Assembly: GCA_051881615.1 (NCBI GenBank)
Contig: JBJEQF010000005.1
Span: 11,198-75,197 of the forward strand
Source of the DNA: CAMFTQ01 sp051881615
GTDB taxonomy: Bacteria > Bacillota > Clostridia > Oscillospirales > Acutalibacteraceae
DNA: 64,000 bases
Reading direction: 5' to 3'
This document shows positions 42,198 to 51,260 of the stretch, in pieces (position 1 is the first letter of the stretch; the number at the start of each line of letters is the position of its first letter). The notes below the pieces were generated by a model that saw only the letters and a program-made list of their open reading frames with translations, had not been told where the DNA came from and did not search any database. Position numbers and translations under genes: made by a program.

Positions 42198-43658
42198 TTA
42201 TAGTTTTTTGCTCATATAAAGCGATGTATCGGAAGCGTCACCTATATTTTGATAACCAAAGGCTCTGTAAAATCCGATTGCATTTGAATTATTCTTTCTT
42301 ACCTCAAGCACAGAACATTTCATACCGCTCTCTTTAGCATCTTTTTCTGCCGTATGTATCAGCTGTTCTCCCACCTTTAATCCCCTATATTGAGGCGATA
42401 CAGCGAACATAGTAATATATGCGGCCTTTTTTTCTTTATCATTCATATACGCGGCAAGAATACCCATACATTTTCCTTCATCATTAAATGCGGCATATAG
42501 TCTACCGTTTTGGAAAAGCCTCTGCGCATAAGCCTCAACATCAATCTTTCGTTCGCTCAATGTCGGTGATAACAGCTTTTCAAATTCAAGTACTAATTCT
42601 TTCGTCTTATTTAAGTCGGATATCCGTTTGATTCCGATATTTGGTTTTAAATAAAGGCGAACCATACTGATATCCTTATGCGACATTATATTTACACGCT
42701 CTGTCAGCAGCTGCGTATCGACACTTTCTCCACTAAGCCATTTCACAATGGCTGACGGCAAATTCACTCCCGCCATATGGCTAAACGGATATCCTCCGCC
42801 AAAACGGGCGTTCATCTCCAATACATAGCATTTTTCATCCTTTACAAAAACATCTGTATCAAGATTAGCTATATGATGCACTGCACCGCTTAATTTACGT
42901 CCGAGTTCTTTTAATTTAGGACAATCAACCGTTACTGCACAGTCCGTTTCTCCTGAACGCATCGCATATTTCATTTTCGGAATCGTAGTCACATAGTTGC
43001 CGTCAAGATCATTGATGATATCAAGTCCGTATTCCTGACCGCTTAGCTTTTCCTGAATCAGAATACTATTATCAATATCAGCAGATGATTCATACTTTAA
43101 ATACGTCTTTTCGATATTTCTTTTTGTTTTCTTGTAAAATACTTTCAATTCCTCTTCAGTTTCGGCCTCATATACTGCAATAGAACCCATTCCCCATCTC
43201 GGCTTTATCATCAACGGGAAAGAAACCTCACCCGAAGCTACGCTCTTTAAAGCCTTATCAACTGAAATAAAAGTCTTTGGTGTATCAAACCCGTTTGCCA
43301 AAAGGAACTGATATGTTTTCCACTTGTCATTACAGATCTCAACAGAAGAATAATCAGATACAACAACTGTCACACCAATATCCATAAACTCTTTCTTGTG
43401 CTTAGCTAAAACAGGAAGATCAATGTCAAATAAGGAAATAATTGCATTTATCTTATTTTCAACACAGTAGCTTTTTAAAAACGAAATATAGCTGTTGTCA
43501 TATATAAGCGGTGTAACAACCGACTTATCTGCAACGTTAAAAGCAGGTGAAATTTCGGAGCTGTTTGCCACATGAACTTCGCCTTTTCCGTTTAACACCT
43601 CTTGAAAATACTTAACCAAATAGCTTCTTCTTCCAACCGACGTGAAAAGTATATTCAT
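42198..43658 (-). CDS. ATP-grasp ligase fused to a GNAT acetyltransferase
   Basis: A 486-residue two-domain enzyme. The first 330 residues are a carbamoyl-phosphate-synthase-like ATP-grasp fold: pre-ATP-grasp MNILFTSVGRRSYLVKYF, nucleotide grip FPLMIKPRWGMGSIAVYEA, and metal-binding VLEMNARFGGGYPF. The last 130 are a GNAT domain with the acetyl-CoA loop VSPQYRGLKVGEQLI and NSNAIGFYRAFGYQ. ATP-grasp enzymes join a carboxylate to an amine; GNATs acylate amines. Together with the adjacent sugar aminotransferase this suggests dual N-modification of an amino sugar. Substrates are unknown. GAGGAG precedes the ATG. Confidence 0.88.
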   Translation of the reverse strand: MNILFTSVGRRSYLVKYFQEVLNGKGEVHVANSSEISPAFNVADKSVVTPLIYDNSYISFLKSYCVENKINAIISLFDIDLPVLAKHKKEFMDIGVTVVVSDYSSVEICNDKWKTYQFLLANGFDTPKTFISVDKALKSVASGEVSFPLMIKPRWGMGSIAVYEAETEEELKVFYKKTKRNIEKTYLKYESSADIDNSILIQEKLSGQEYGLDIINDLDGNYVTTIPKMKYAMRSGETDCAVTVDCPKLKELGRKLSGAVHHIANLDTDVFVKDEKCYVLEMNARFGGGYPFSHMAGVNLPSAIVKWLSGESVDTQLLTERVNIMSHKDISMVRLYLKPNIGIKRISDLNKTKELVLEFEKLLSPTLSERKIDVEAYAQRLFQNGRLYAAFNDEGKCMGILAAYMNDKEKKAAYITMFAVSPQYRGLKVGEQLIHTAEKDAKESGMKCSVLEVRKNNSNAIGFYRAFGYQNIGDASDTSLYMSKKL

Positions 43659-43682
43659 AATCTTACTCCTCAAAATACTTCA

Positions 43683-44633
43683 TCACAAACATTCAGAAAG
43701 GATGTTTATATTATCAAAAAACAGCGGTGTGCCTCCCGTATGAATAAAAAGCACATTTCCTGTTATTTTTTTATTTTGAATAATCTCACACATTCCGTAA
43801 AATGCTTTTCCTGTATATGTAGGGTCCAGCGCAATTCCTTCTTTCAGAAAAACCTCTTTTATTGTTTTTTTGATAGCTTCATCAAATTTTCCGTATCCTC
43901 CGCAAAGGAAGTCATCATACACTTCAATATCATCTACCGTTCCCCTATAACCGGTTGAGATAAAATATTCTGAAATATATTTTTTAAGGACATTCTGCTC
44001 TTGTTCTTTTTTCCTCGAAACTGAAATACCTATAATTTTCTCTTTTCCGTTATTTTGCAGCTTACCGGCTAACAACCCTGCCTGTGTCATTCCTGTTCCG
44101 GTGGCAAGAAAAATGTAATCAAACTTAATTCCAAGCTCCTCGCTTTGCTTACTGATTTCTTCATAAGCTTTCGCATAAGCACGAACCGGAACCGCCTCAT
44201 TGCCGTTACCAAACTTATCTCCGTACATATAATACGGGGATAAGCCCTTGTCCTTGCACTCATTTATCGTCTTTTCTACAGTCTTTGCGACGCTTTGCTT
44301 GTCACAGTAATGAAATGTTACACCACAGCTATTCACAATCTTACTATTAGCTGTTACAACACGAGATCCGTCATCCTCTGAAGGTGAGATTATGTGGCAT
44401 GTACCGCCGCGAACTGAATTCATATTTGCCAAAACACGACAAAGATTTGATCTGGCATTACCGTATCCAATCATACAGTCCATACCCTTTACATCCATAT
44501 CCTTAAAGTATTCTTTCGCAATGCGAACCTTATTGCCTCCAAAAGAAAAAGGGAGAAGATCTTCTCGTTTAATATATATTGATGTACCGGGAATAAATAA
44601 TGAGAGTTTATGTATAGGTGTGTAATATTTCAT
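43683..44633 (-). CDS. PLP-dependent enzyme, ACC deaminase / D-cysteine desulfhydrase-like
   Basis: A 316-residue fold-type II PLP enzyme. The lysine for PLP is in SFGGNKVRIAKEYF, the serine/asparagine loop is GYGNARSNL, and the phosphate loop is ATGTGMTQAGLLAG. Relatives deaminate 1-aminocyclopropane-1-carboxylate or D-cysteine, and others are racemases or beta-replacement enzymes. Located between the flippase and the ATP-grasp/GNAT gene, it may prepare an unusual amino acid for ligation to the polymer. That link is inference from order only. Confidence 0.82.
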   Translation of the reverse strand: MKYYTPIHKLSLFIPGTSIYIKREDLLPFSFGGNKVRIAKEYFKDMDVKGMDCMIGYGNARSNLCRVLANMNSVRGGTCHIISPSEDDGSRVVTANSKIVNSCGVTFHYCDKQSVAKTVEKTINECKDKGLSPYYMYGDKFGNGNEAVPVRAYAKAYEEISKQSEELGIKFDYIFLATGTGMTQAGLLAGKLQNNGKEKIIGISVSRKKEQEQNVLKKYISEYFISTGYRGTVDDIEVYDDFLCGGYGKFDEAIKKTIKEVFLKEGIALDPTYTGKAFYGMCEIIQNKKITGNVLFIHTGGTPLFFDNINILSECL

Positions 44634-44666
44634 ATAATCTCCTCAAAAACATTTTATAACGTCAGG

Positions 44667-46121
44667 CTACGATTTCCTTAAGTACTGCTTAACTATCCTC
44701 AAAATATATTCAAACGATTCAAGACGGAATAATTTTGACAATGCAATATAGATAACTGCACCTGCTGACACCTGAATAACCAGCAAAGGTAAAAGCGGAA
44801 GAGGCAAAAAGCCTATAAAATATACTGTTATTCCCATAAATACCGACAACAGCATTCCGGGCATAATGTCCTTTAACTGCTCGGTATAGCTGTAATTGAG
44901 CAGTTTTTTGTTAGGCGACGTGTTTATTATCTGGCTTAATACACTGCTTACAAGCAAGCTGTATGCCATAGCCATAACACCGAACCACATTGTAGAAGCA
45001 AGCAAAACAATTCCGACAATTTTTTTAATAATTTCAAGCCTTAAAAACAGGTCACTGCGTCCCATAGCTTTTATTGCATTCAGGTTAGCTGTATGTATCG
45101 GATAAAACATATAGGTGATACAGAATATCCGCAGAAAGGGTACGCAGGGAAGCCATTTTTCAGTCAGCAGCAATTCCACCAAAGGCTCTGCACAGGCGGC
45201 AAGTCCCATCATAAGGGGCATAATTACGTATGTACTTGTCATAATTGACCTGCGAACCATTCTTTTCAGATTATCCTTATCATCCTGAGCATTTGACATA
45301 ACAGGCAAAAGCACACTGTCGATTGACGCGTTTATATTAGTAATAACGAGGTTCGGCAGCTGCTTGCCGCGATTATAAAAAGCCAAGTCAGACGACGAAT
45401 ACATTTTGCCGATTATCAACTGTCTTATGTCCTGATAAACGGTTTCTAACAAACGGGAGCAGAGTATTTTCCATCCGAAAGAGAATAATCCCTTTAGTCT
45501 TGCAAAGGAAAATACTTTTTTCGGCCTCCATTTTACGGTAAACCAGAGAATGAGCGTATCTATAACAGAATTTATCAGTCCCTGAGCCACCAACGCCCAC
45601 ACACCCATACCGAACACAGCAAGGGCAATGCCCGCTGCGGCAGATATTACAGTTCCCCCCAGCGTAGCAAAGAAGAATTTTTTAAAAATCATCTTTCGTG
45701 ACACATATGCCTGCTGAACATTTTTTAAGCCGGAAATAATCAGGGTTAATCCAAGCACACGTATGACAGGCGTAAGCTGACTTTTTGAATAAAACTGTGC
45801 AATAAGCGGCGCACAAAAGAATAATGCGGCGTACAACAGCACACAAAAAAACATATTAAAATAAAATACAGTCGAAAAATCTGTATCGTCGGCGTCTTTT
45901 TTCTGAATCAGAGATGTGCCCAGACCGCTGTCGATAAAAACCTGAAGAATAGAAGTAAATACTGTAACCAATGCAATAAGTCCGTAATCCTCAGGTACAA
46001 GAATTCTGGCAAGCACTACAGATACTATAAAGCTTACTCCCTGCGCTGCGCATCGCTCTGCAAATCGCCAGATAAAATTTGAAAACACAGATTTGCTCTT
46101 GCTTGAGTCTGACTTCATCAA
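44667..46121 (-). CDS. wzx: Wzx-type oligosaccharide flippase
   Basis: A 484-residue membrane protein of the MOP superfamily with about 12-14 hydrophobic helices. The start FSNFIWRFAERCAAQGVSFIVSVVLAR, then VPEDYGLIALVTVF and DSGLGTSLIQKK, is that of WzxC-like flippases. It would move the undecaprenyl-linked repeat unit to the outer face for polymerisation by the Wzy-like protein in the same operon. Its ATG overlaps the upstream gene's stop by four bases. Confidence 0.92.
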   Translation of the reverse strand: MMKSDSSKSKSVFSNFIWRFAERCAAQGVSFIVSVVLARILVPEDYGLIALVTVFTSILQVFIDSGLGTSLIQKKDADDTDFSTVFYFNMFFCVLLYAALFFCAPLIAQFYSKSQLTPVIRVLGLTLIISGLKNVQQAYVSRKMIFKKFFFATLGGTVISAAAGIALAVFGMGVWALVAQGLINSVIDTLILWFTVKWRPKKVFSFARLKGLFSFGWKILCSRLLETVYQDIRQLIIGKMYSSSDLAFYNRGKQLPNLVITNINASIDSVLLPVMSNAQDDKDNLKRMVRRSIMTSTYVIMPLMMGLAACAEPLVELLLTEKWLPCVPFLRIFCITYMFYPIHTANLNAIKAMGRSDLFLRLEIIKKIVGIVLLASTMWFGVMAMAYSLLVSSVLSQIINTSPNKKLLNYSYTEQLKDIMPGMLLSVFMGITVYFIGFLPLPLLPLLVIQVSAGAVIYIALSKLFRLESFEYILRIVKQYLRKS

Positions 46122-47221
46122 TTATTTACTCCTTTTGTGCAGTGCTGATTTGATTTATCGAAAAATAATACTTTATCCCAGATTTCTTTCATTCTGTCCA
46201 TTGAAGATACCTTTTCATATACGGCGGCATTACTGCGCTGTGTATCCTCATCATATGCAATTACATCTGTCCAAGGAATTTCACCGACAGCCTTAATATC
46301 GTTTATTTTATAGCCGTTGTCTGTATATCTTTGCCACATTGATGTATCTGTGCGAATATACACCTTTGCACCTAAGCCCAACAGCAGAGAGATATTCCCC
46401 ATAGCCTGCTGTCTGTTGTTATTAAAAAATCCAACGGAACACTCGTTGAGCAGCTCCCAGTACTTCTCTAACGGCATCAGCTCTGTAAGCGGAATAAATT
46501 TTTCACCGAATATTTTATTGCCCTGTTCAATTACTTTCTGTCTGTATTTCGGGTCGCCATACGACAAGGGACAATATACTATTATATTCTCATCCTTATA
46601 CTTTGACAGCCGGTTGAAAATCTGATGATGCTGATTAGTTTCAGAGGAGCTGTTGCCGACAATAATCCTGCACGGATTTTTGCTTTTTTCAAAGCTTCTT
46701 AATTCAAACAGCTTATCAAAGTTTGTTGTGGACATATAAGCTCCTAAAAACCATTTTCCCTTTATACCCGGAATAAGCTCGTACAAAACGTCCTTATCCT
46801 TATCTGTCAATGTACCGACTGCCTTTACGTTTCGTATCTGCCATTTTTGTATCAGCGTATATATTTTGTTTTTTATGCCGACAGGCTTATTTCGATAGCA
46901 ATAAATATCAAATCCCCAGAATGTCATATACGATTTTTTCATCAGCGACGGCTTTCGCAATAAAAATTTTGTTACCGAATGGTTGTTTGAGTGTATGATA
47001 ATTTTTTCTGCCGAATTAAGCCTTTTTATTACATCGGGCATTTTATGAACAAGTCTTAGTTCGTCCAAGTAAAGTATGTTCGGGTATTCTTTAATCTTAA
47101 ACGCCGCATTCGGCATTTTTCCGTAAACTAAAAACTGATGATTTTCACAGCCGTATTCTTTATTTATAAAATCAATAAAAGCCGCAGTATACAGCTTATA
47201 TTGAAAAATATGTATAATCAT
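46118..47221 (-). CDS. WecF-like 4-acetamido-4,6-dideoxyhexose transferase (GT56-like)
   Basis: A 367-residue cytoplasmic glycosyltransferase. The sequence resembles WecF (TDP-Fuc4NAc:lipid II transferase): IIIHSNNHSVTKFLL, MTFWGFDIYCYR, the donor-loop VGNSSSETNQHHQIF and VYCPLSYGD follow the order of that family. WecF adds Fuc4NAc in enterobacterial common antigen. Here the donor would be the product of the operon's aminotransferase and acylating enzyme. GT family is recognised by pattern, so moderate confidence. Confidence 0.72.
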   Translation of the reverse strand: MIIHIFQYKLYTAAFIDFINKEYGCENHQFLVYGKMPNAAFKIKEYPNILYLDELRLVHKMPDVIKRLNSAEKIIIHSNNHSVTKFLLRKPSLMKKSYMTFWGFDIYCYRNKPVGIKNKIYTLIQKWQIRNVKAVGTLTDKDKDVLYELIPGIKGKWFLGAYMSTTNFDKLFELRSFEKSKNPCRIIVGNSSSETNQHHQIFNRLSKYKDENIIVYCPLSYGDPKYRQKVIEQGNKIFGEKFIPLTELMPLEKYWELLNECSVGFFNNNRQQAMGNISLLLGLGAKVYIRTDTSMWQRYTDNGYKINDIKAVGEIPWTDVIAYDEDTQRSNAAVYEKVSSMDRMKEIWDKVLFFDKSNQHCTKGVNN

Positions 47222-47259
47222 AAAATCTCTTCCTTTTACACAGGTACATTATCACAGCT

Positions 47260-48108
47260 TCATTCCCAGATAATGTATTCTAAACTGCATTTTTTGCCGA
47301 ATAATCTATGAACGTTCTCTACCCTTTTTAAAAGCTTTGCCGCCTGTTTGAATGTTCCGTTTCCTCTGTTTTGAAGCCAGTTAGCCGACTTATCGGAAAA
47401 TTGCACGCCTGTTTTCTTGTTTTTACTTGCAAGCCTTTTTGTCCACTCCATAATTCTTGGATCTGCCTGACAAAATGTTGTTCCGGCGTTCGGGTATCTT
47501 GCGTCCTGAAATCTTTTGCAAACCTCTATACGCTCCTGCTGAAGCCTTTTACCCTGCTCAGGATCAATTCTGTCAAAGGCAAAAACTGCTCTGATAATCA
47601 CGCAATTCTTATTTTTGAATACAGACGTGCGGTATCCAAAACCGCATTGTTCCTTTGTGTATGTATGAACCTGTCCGTTTTCAAGCACATCGACAGAAAT
47701 CAGATAGTCGCTTATCTGTTTATTTGCGCCTCTGCCCCTGCCTGCATTCATAAGCACAGCTCCGCCGACAAGACCGGGAACAGAAAAAAGATACTCTATA
47801 CCGCCAAGACCGTTTGCATTTGTTTCGGATATCAGTCTTTGCAGTCTGACTCCGGCACCGACCGTTACCCTGTTATCACTGATTTCAAGCGTATCCTTCA
47901 AAAAATCTCGCAAGCAGATAACGCAGTCAAATACGGCTTTGTCATTGATAAGAAGGTTTGAGCCGCCGCCGAGCAGTTTTGCGTCAGGGTATTCATTCAA
48001 AATCTGCAAAAGCTCCCCGACAGCTTCAGGAAAATAAAGCTTTTTGCATCTGCCCCCGATTTTCATTGTAGTATATTTATCAAGAGTAATATCATTCAAA
48101 ACCTTCAT
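47260..48108 (-). CDS. MurB-like flavoprotein reductase, operon paralogue
   Basis: A 282-residue FAD enzyme of the UDP-N-acetylenolpyruvylglucosamine reductase family. FAD-binding LLGGGSNLLI and EYLFSVPGLVGGAVLMNAG and the substrate YRTS loop (GFGYRTSVF) are present. The usual AGS(F/V)FKNP motif, whose serine donates a proton in MurB, reads NAGTTFCQ here, so the catalytic serine is replaced by threonine. The C-terminal LEYIIWE keeps the glutamate. It sits inside the polysaccharide operon, not with wall genes, so it may reduce another enolpyruvyl sugar. A second housekeeping MurB probably exists elsewhere. Confidence 0.82.
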   Translation of the reverse strand: MKVLNDITLDKYTTMKIGGRCKKLYFPEAVGELLQILNEYPDAKLLGGGSNLLINDKAVFDCVICLRDFLKDTLEISDNRVTVGAGVRLQRLISETNANGLGGIEYLFSVPGLVGGAVLMNAGRGRGANKQISDYLISVDVLENGQVHTYTKEQCGFGYRTSVFKNKNCVIIRAVFAFDRIDPEQGKRLQQERIEVCKRFQDARYPNAGTTFCQADPRIMEWTKRLASKNKKTGVQFSDKSANWLQNRGNGTFKQAAKLLKRVENVHRLFGKKCSLEYIIWE

Positions 48109-48117
48109 ATTTGATTA

Positions 48118-49218
48118 TTACTGCTCCCCTTTCAGCATCGCTTCAAGTTTATTATAGGAAAGCTCAGTCTGCTTTAAAATTCTTTTATTAACCTCAGCAT
48201 AATCAATGGGCTGTTCTATGTTTACCCTTGATAATTCTCTGTTTTCAAGACCTGTCGTCTTCATAAGTGAGCTTACCCTGCTGTTTGAATTAACCTTACT
48301 GTTTACATAATCAAAGATAAACTGTTTATTAAAAATAATAGAAAAAGCCATACCGTGAAATGAATTTGTCAGGATATAGTCTGCCTTATGTATCAATCCG
48401 AGAAATGTATTGACGCTTACGCTTTCAAGATTTATCACACCCGTAAGAGCCTGCCGACCGTCTTGTATGTTAATAATCCTTTTACCGGTTAATTGTGAAA
48501 GCCGTTTTGCATAAGCCAAAAGCTCCTGATAACGATTGACGCAATAAATCAAAATATAATTGTCATATTCCGAAGCACTTTCGATTTTCTCCCACTCGTC
48601 CGCTGACAACAAAAATGTCGGATCTGCTGTCTGTGCGGCTAATCCCTTTTTGCCGGTAAACTCTTCAAACAAATCAATTCCCTTGTTTTCTCTTATATTG
48701 ACATATTTGAATTCGGTGAGAAGCTTACGGTAAGTTTCATAATACTTCTGCGGTATCATCGACATATTTTCTTGACCAAAGCTTGCCGCATAAGAACCTT
48801 TTTTGTTGTTGTCATCTACAAAGCCTAACAGATATGCTGTATCTCCCTGATGTAATTCAAGCGACCACACTTGATCGCTTCCCGTTATAAACAAGTCATA
48901 ATGATTATTCGCTTGCGCTATAGTCCTTTTAGTATATCGTTTGCTGAGCTTAACATTTTTCTTAAGAAAATCCCTGAATACCTTGATTTTCTTTGTATAT
49001 TGTTTACGGTAGAGAATATGCTTTATTATTTCTTTAAGACTGCGCTGAGCAAATAACGAATAATGATATACACGCCGTACTCTTTCTTCATCATAATTCA
49101 GCACCTCACTGTCATAACCGAGCTTGTGAATAGCCTGTTGAAGAGCATATGCTTGTAAAACGGCTCCGTAATTTGGTACGGTATGATGTGTAATAGTGCA
49201 AATCCTTTTATTTTTCAC
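48118..49218 (-). CDS. Polysaccharide pyruvyl transferase family protein
   Basis: A 366-residue GT-B-like protein of the CsaB/WcaK family, which transfers pyruvate from PEP to a sugar as a ketal. Signature stretches are NYGAVLQAYALQQAIHKLGY, FITGSDQVWSL, SYAASFG and the C-terminal ADYILTNSFHGMAFSIIF with its conserved His. It starts with GTG, GGAGG upstream. In the operon it may put an acidic pyruvate group on the repeat unit; neighbouring MurB-like protein suggests further pyruvate/lactate chemistry. Some family members act differently. Confidence 0.88.
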   Translation of the reverse strand: MKNKRICTITHHTVPNYGAVLQAYALQQAIHKLGYDSEVLNYDEERVRRVYHYSLFAQRSLKEIIKHILYRKQYTKKIKVFRDFLKKNVKLSKRYTKRTIAQANNHYDLFITGSDQVWSLELHQGDTAYLLGFVDDNNKKGSYAASFGQENMSMIPQKYYETYRKLLTEFKYVNIRENKGIDLFEEFTGKKGLAAQTADPTFLLSADEWEKIESASEYDNYILIYCVNRYQELLAYAKRLSQLTGKRIINIQDGRQALTGVINLESVSVNTFLGLIHKADYILTNSFHGMAFSIIFNKQFIFDYVNSKVNSNSRVSSLMKTTGLENRELSRVNIEQPIDYAEVNKRILKQTELSYNKLEAMLKGEQ

Positions 49219-49230
49219 TTTTACGCCTCC

Positions 49231-50259
49231 CTATTTCAACGCACCAAGCGTAAAAAGCATTTCTCGCTGTGAATCGCTGACGCGGCTTATCAAGGTATTT
49301 ACCTGTTTTCTGTAACGCTCTCTTTCTTTGCGTTTCTTTATTGCATACAAGATTTTATTATTACGGCAGGCACGATAAAGCTTTTCTGTTTTAACCATTA
49401 TCTTTTCCTTTTCAGATAACGGTCTGACTGACAACAAGTCCTTAACCGCTTCTTTCAAATCTTCTGAAGAGGATACCAACGCCATTCTGAACAGAACGGT
49501 ATATGTGTGATTTAAATAGTTATTGCGGTCCTTTTCACTCAGATATCCAAAAATTGTATCACGAAAAGTTGCAATAAAATGTTCTTCTATTTTTCTGAAC
49601 TTTTTATAGTCTATATTAACCTTTGCTCTGCTTTCTATTATTTTGACAACAAGACCATCCTGAATATAAGCACTTTTAAAGCTTTTATAGAAGCGTACCA
49701 TAAATTCAACATCCTGTCTTCTCAAAAAAGATTCATCAAACCCACCCAGAGCTTCAATGGATTTTTTAGTCAAAAACAGGTTGCTCCCCGTACCCAGCGG
49801 ATTACCGAAAAACATATCTCTTAACGGATCCTTATGGCTTGACTGCTCTATGATATCAACTATTTCACTGCCGTCTGTGACTATAACATTTGTCAAAACA
49901 GAGTCATACTGCGGATTATCTTCCAGTTCTCTGACGCACCGCTCTATCCTTTCGGGATAGAATACATCATCGTCATCTAAAAAAGCAATATAAATTCCTT
50001 TGGCGTTTTTTATACCTGTGTTGCGCGCCGCCGAACCGTTTTTATTTTTTATATGCTTTATATAGCGGATTTTATCAGAGATATATTTCTGAACAACCTC
50101 CTGCGTTCTTTTTCGTTCTTCTGTTTCAGGATTATTATCATCAACTATAATCAACTCCCAATTTGAGTAGGTCTGCTTACAAACAGACTCTACAGCCCTT
50201 GAGATAACCTTGCTTCCTGCATATGTTGTAATAATTACGCTAACCAGCGGACTTTTCAT
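49231..50259 (-). CDS. Family 2 glycosyltransferase
   Basis: A 342-residue GT-A enzyme. The N-terminus SVIITTYAGSKVISRAVESVCKQTYSNWELIIVDD and the metal motif LDDDD around residue 95 are classic GT2. The C-terminal 100 residues are basic and helical and could bind the membrane. The upstream gene overlaps its ATG by four bases. Donor sugar cannot be predicted. Confidence 0.92.
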   Translation of the reverse strand: MKSPLVSVIITTYAGSKVISRAVESVCKQTYSNWELIIVDDNNPETEERKRTQEVVQKYISDKIRYIKHIKNKNGSAARNTGIKNAKGIYIAFLDDDDVFYPERIERCVRELEDNPQYDSVLTNVIVTDGSEIVDIIEQSSHKDPLRDMFFGNPLGTGSNLFLTKKSIEALGGFDESFLRRQDVEFMVRFYKSFKSAYIQDGLVVKIIESRAKVNIDYKKFRKIEEHFIATFRDTIFGYLSEKDRNNYLNHTYTVLFRMALVSSSEDLKEAVKDLLSVRPLSEKEKIMVKTEKLYRACRNNKILYAIKKRKERERYRKQVNTLISRVSDSQREMLFTLGALK

Positions 50260-51260
50260 ATTATTTTCCCCTCGTCATCAAGCAGTATCCAATCGCTTGC
50301 CTTTGGATATCCGTGCCAAAAATTCTTTGGGCATATTTTCAAGCCCTCGCACAGCAGTGCAGGTTTATACGAAAACGAGCTTTTGCTCGTTATCAGAGCG
50401 TCTGCGTAAACCATATGTAAAAAGGAAGCCTTGGCATCCATATCAAGGCAAAATGTAATATTTGAAAATTCATCAAACTCCGAATAATCCTTTGCATCAC
50501 CCTGTGAAAACAGGTAAATGTGAACCTTTTTATCTGTAGAAATTAACTCTAACGTGCTTTTCAGCGCATTTACAAAGTAATCATTGTCCAGCCACCGCAT
50601 TGAGAGGTTTGGATTATTCTCGCCCTTGTTTTGGACTATATCTCCCCTTCTGACGTGAACGGCTATGTTGAATTCATCTTTGCTGTATTGCAGTCTGTCG
50701 TTTTTATGAACATCGTAGAACTTTCTTTTAATATCGTTCATTACGCCGTATTGATCGTGATAAAACTGATCCTGTTCAAGAATCAGAATTACTTTTTCAC
50801 CCTTGTAAGAGTCAATTATTTTTTGAATAACAGAAACCTGCTTGTCTGAGTATTCATCAAAGCGAGGCAGAATAACCTTCTTCCAGCCGCGGCTGACCAA
50901 ATCTTCTGCCGATTCTTCACCGTTGCCAAAGCCGAGAAAAGCGTCCCATTCGTCAGCGATAAACGGCGCGCTGATTTTTGAAAAGGGTATATGAGCAAAC
51001 TTAAGTCCAAAGAGCTTAGCATACCAATAACCGGCAATCCAGTTAGCCATCTGATGACCAATCCCTGCACCGGGGTTAGGGCGCGCCGCCATATATACAT
51101 CACAAAAGCCGCCCTGTGAAAGGTTACTGCTATTTTTCATATGACGATATGAGGCATATTTTCTGCAATAATTCTCATAGTTTTCTTCGCTGTATAAGCT
51201 CAGCACAAATCTGCTTTGCAGTCTTTTGCGGATTTTATAAACAATTTCACCCGTGTTCAT
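50256..51260 (-). CDS. Fucosyltransferase-like protein
   Basis: A 334-residue protein with GIGHQMANW near residue 65 and HVRRGDI near residue 200. The HxRRGD motif binds GDP-fucose in GT11, GT23 and related fucosyltransferases, and the GxGxQ motif is a partner. Overall similarity to a named family is not strong. The converging gmd-fcl-manC-manA operon supplies GDP-fucose, which supports the call. Overlaps Wzy by 14 bases. Confidence 0.7.
   Translation of the reverse strand: MNTGEIVYKIRKRLQSRFVLSLYSEENYENYCRKYASYRHMKNSSNLSQGGFCDVYMAARPNPGAGIGHQMANWIAGYWYAKLFGLKFAHIPFSKISAPFIADEWDAFLGFGNGEESAEDLVSRGWKKVILPRFDEYSDKQVSVIQKIIDSYKGEKVILILEQDQFYHDQYGVMNDIKRKFYDVHKNDRLQYSKDEFNIAVHVRRGDIVQNKGENNPNLSMRWLDNDYFVNALKSTLELISTDKKVHIYLFSQGDAKDYSEFDEFSNITFCLDMDAKASFLHMVYADALITSKSSFSYKPALLCEGLKICPKNFWHGYPKASDWILLDDEGKII

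Noticed and set aside
47371..47961. 196-codon frame antisense to the MurB-like gene
   Set aside because: Overlaps a well-supported flavoprotein gene throughout and shows no motif or ribosome binding site.
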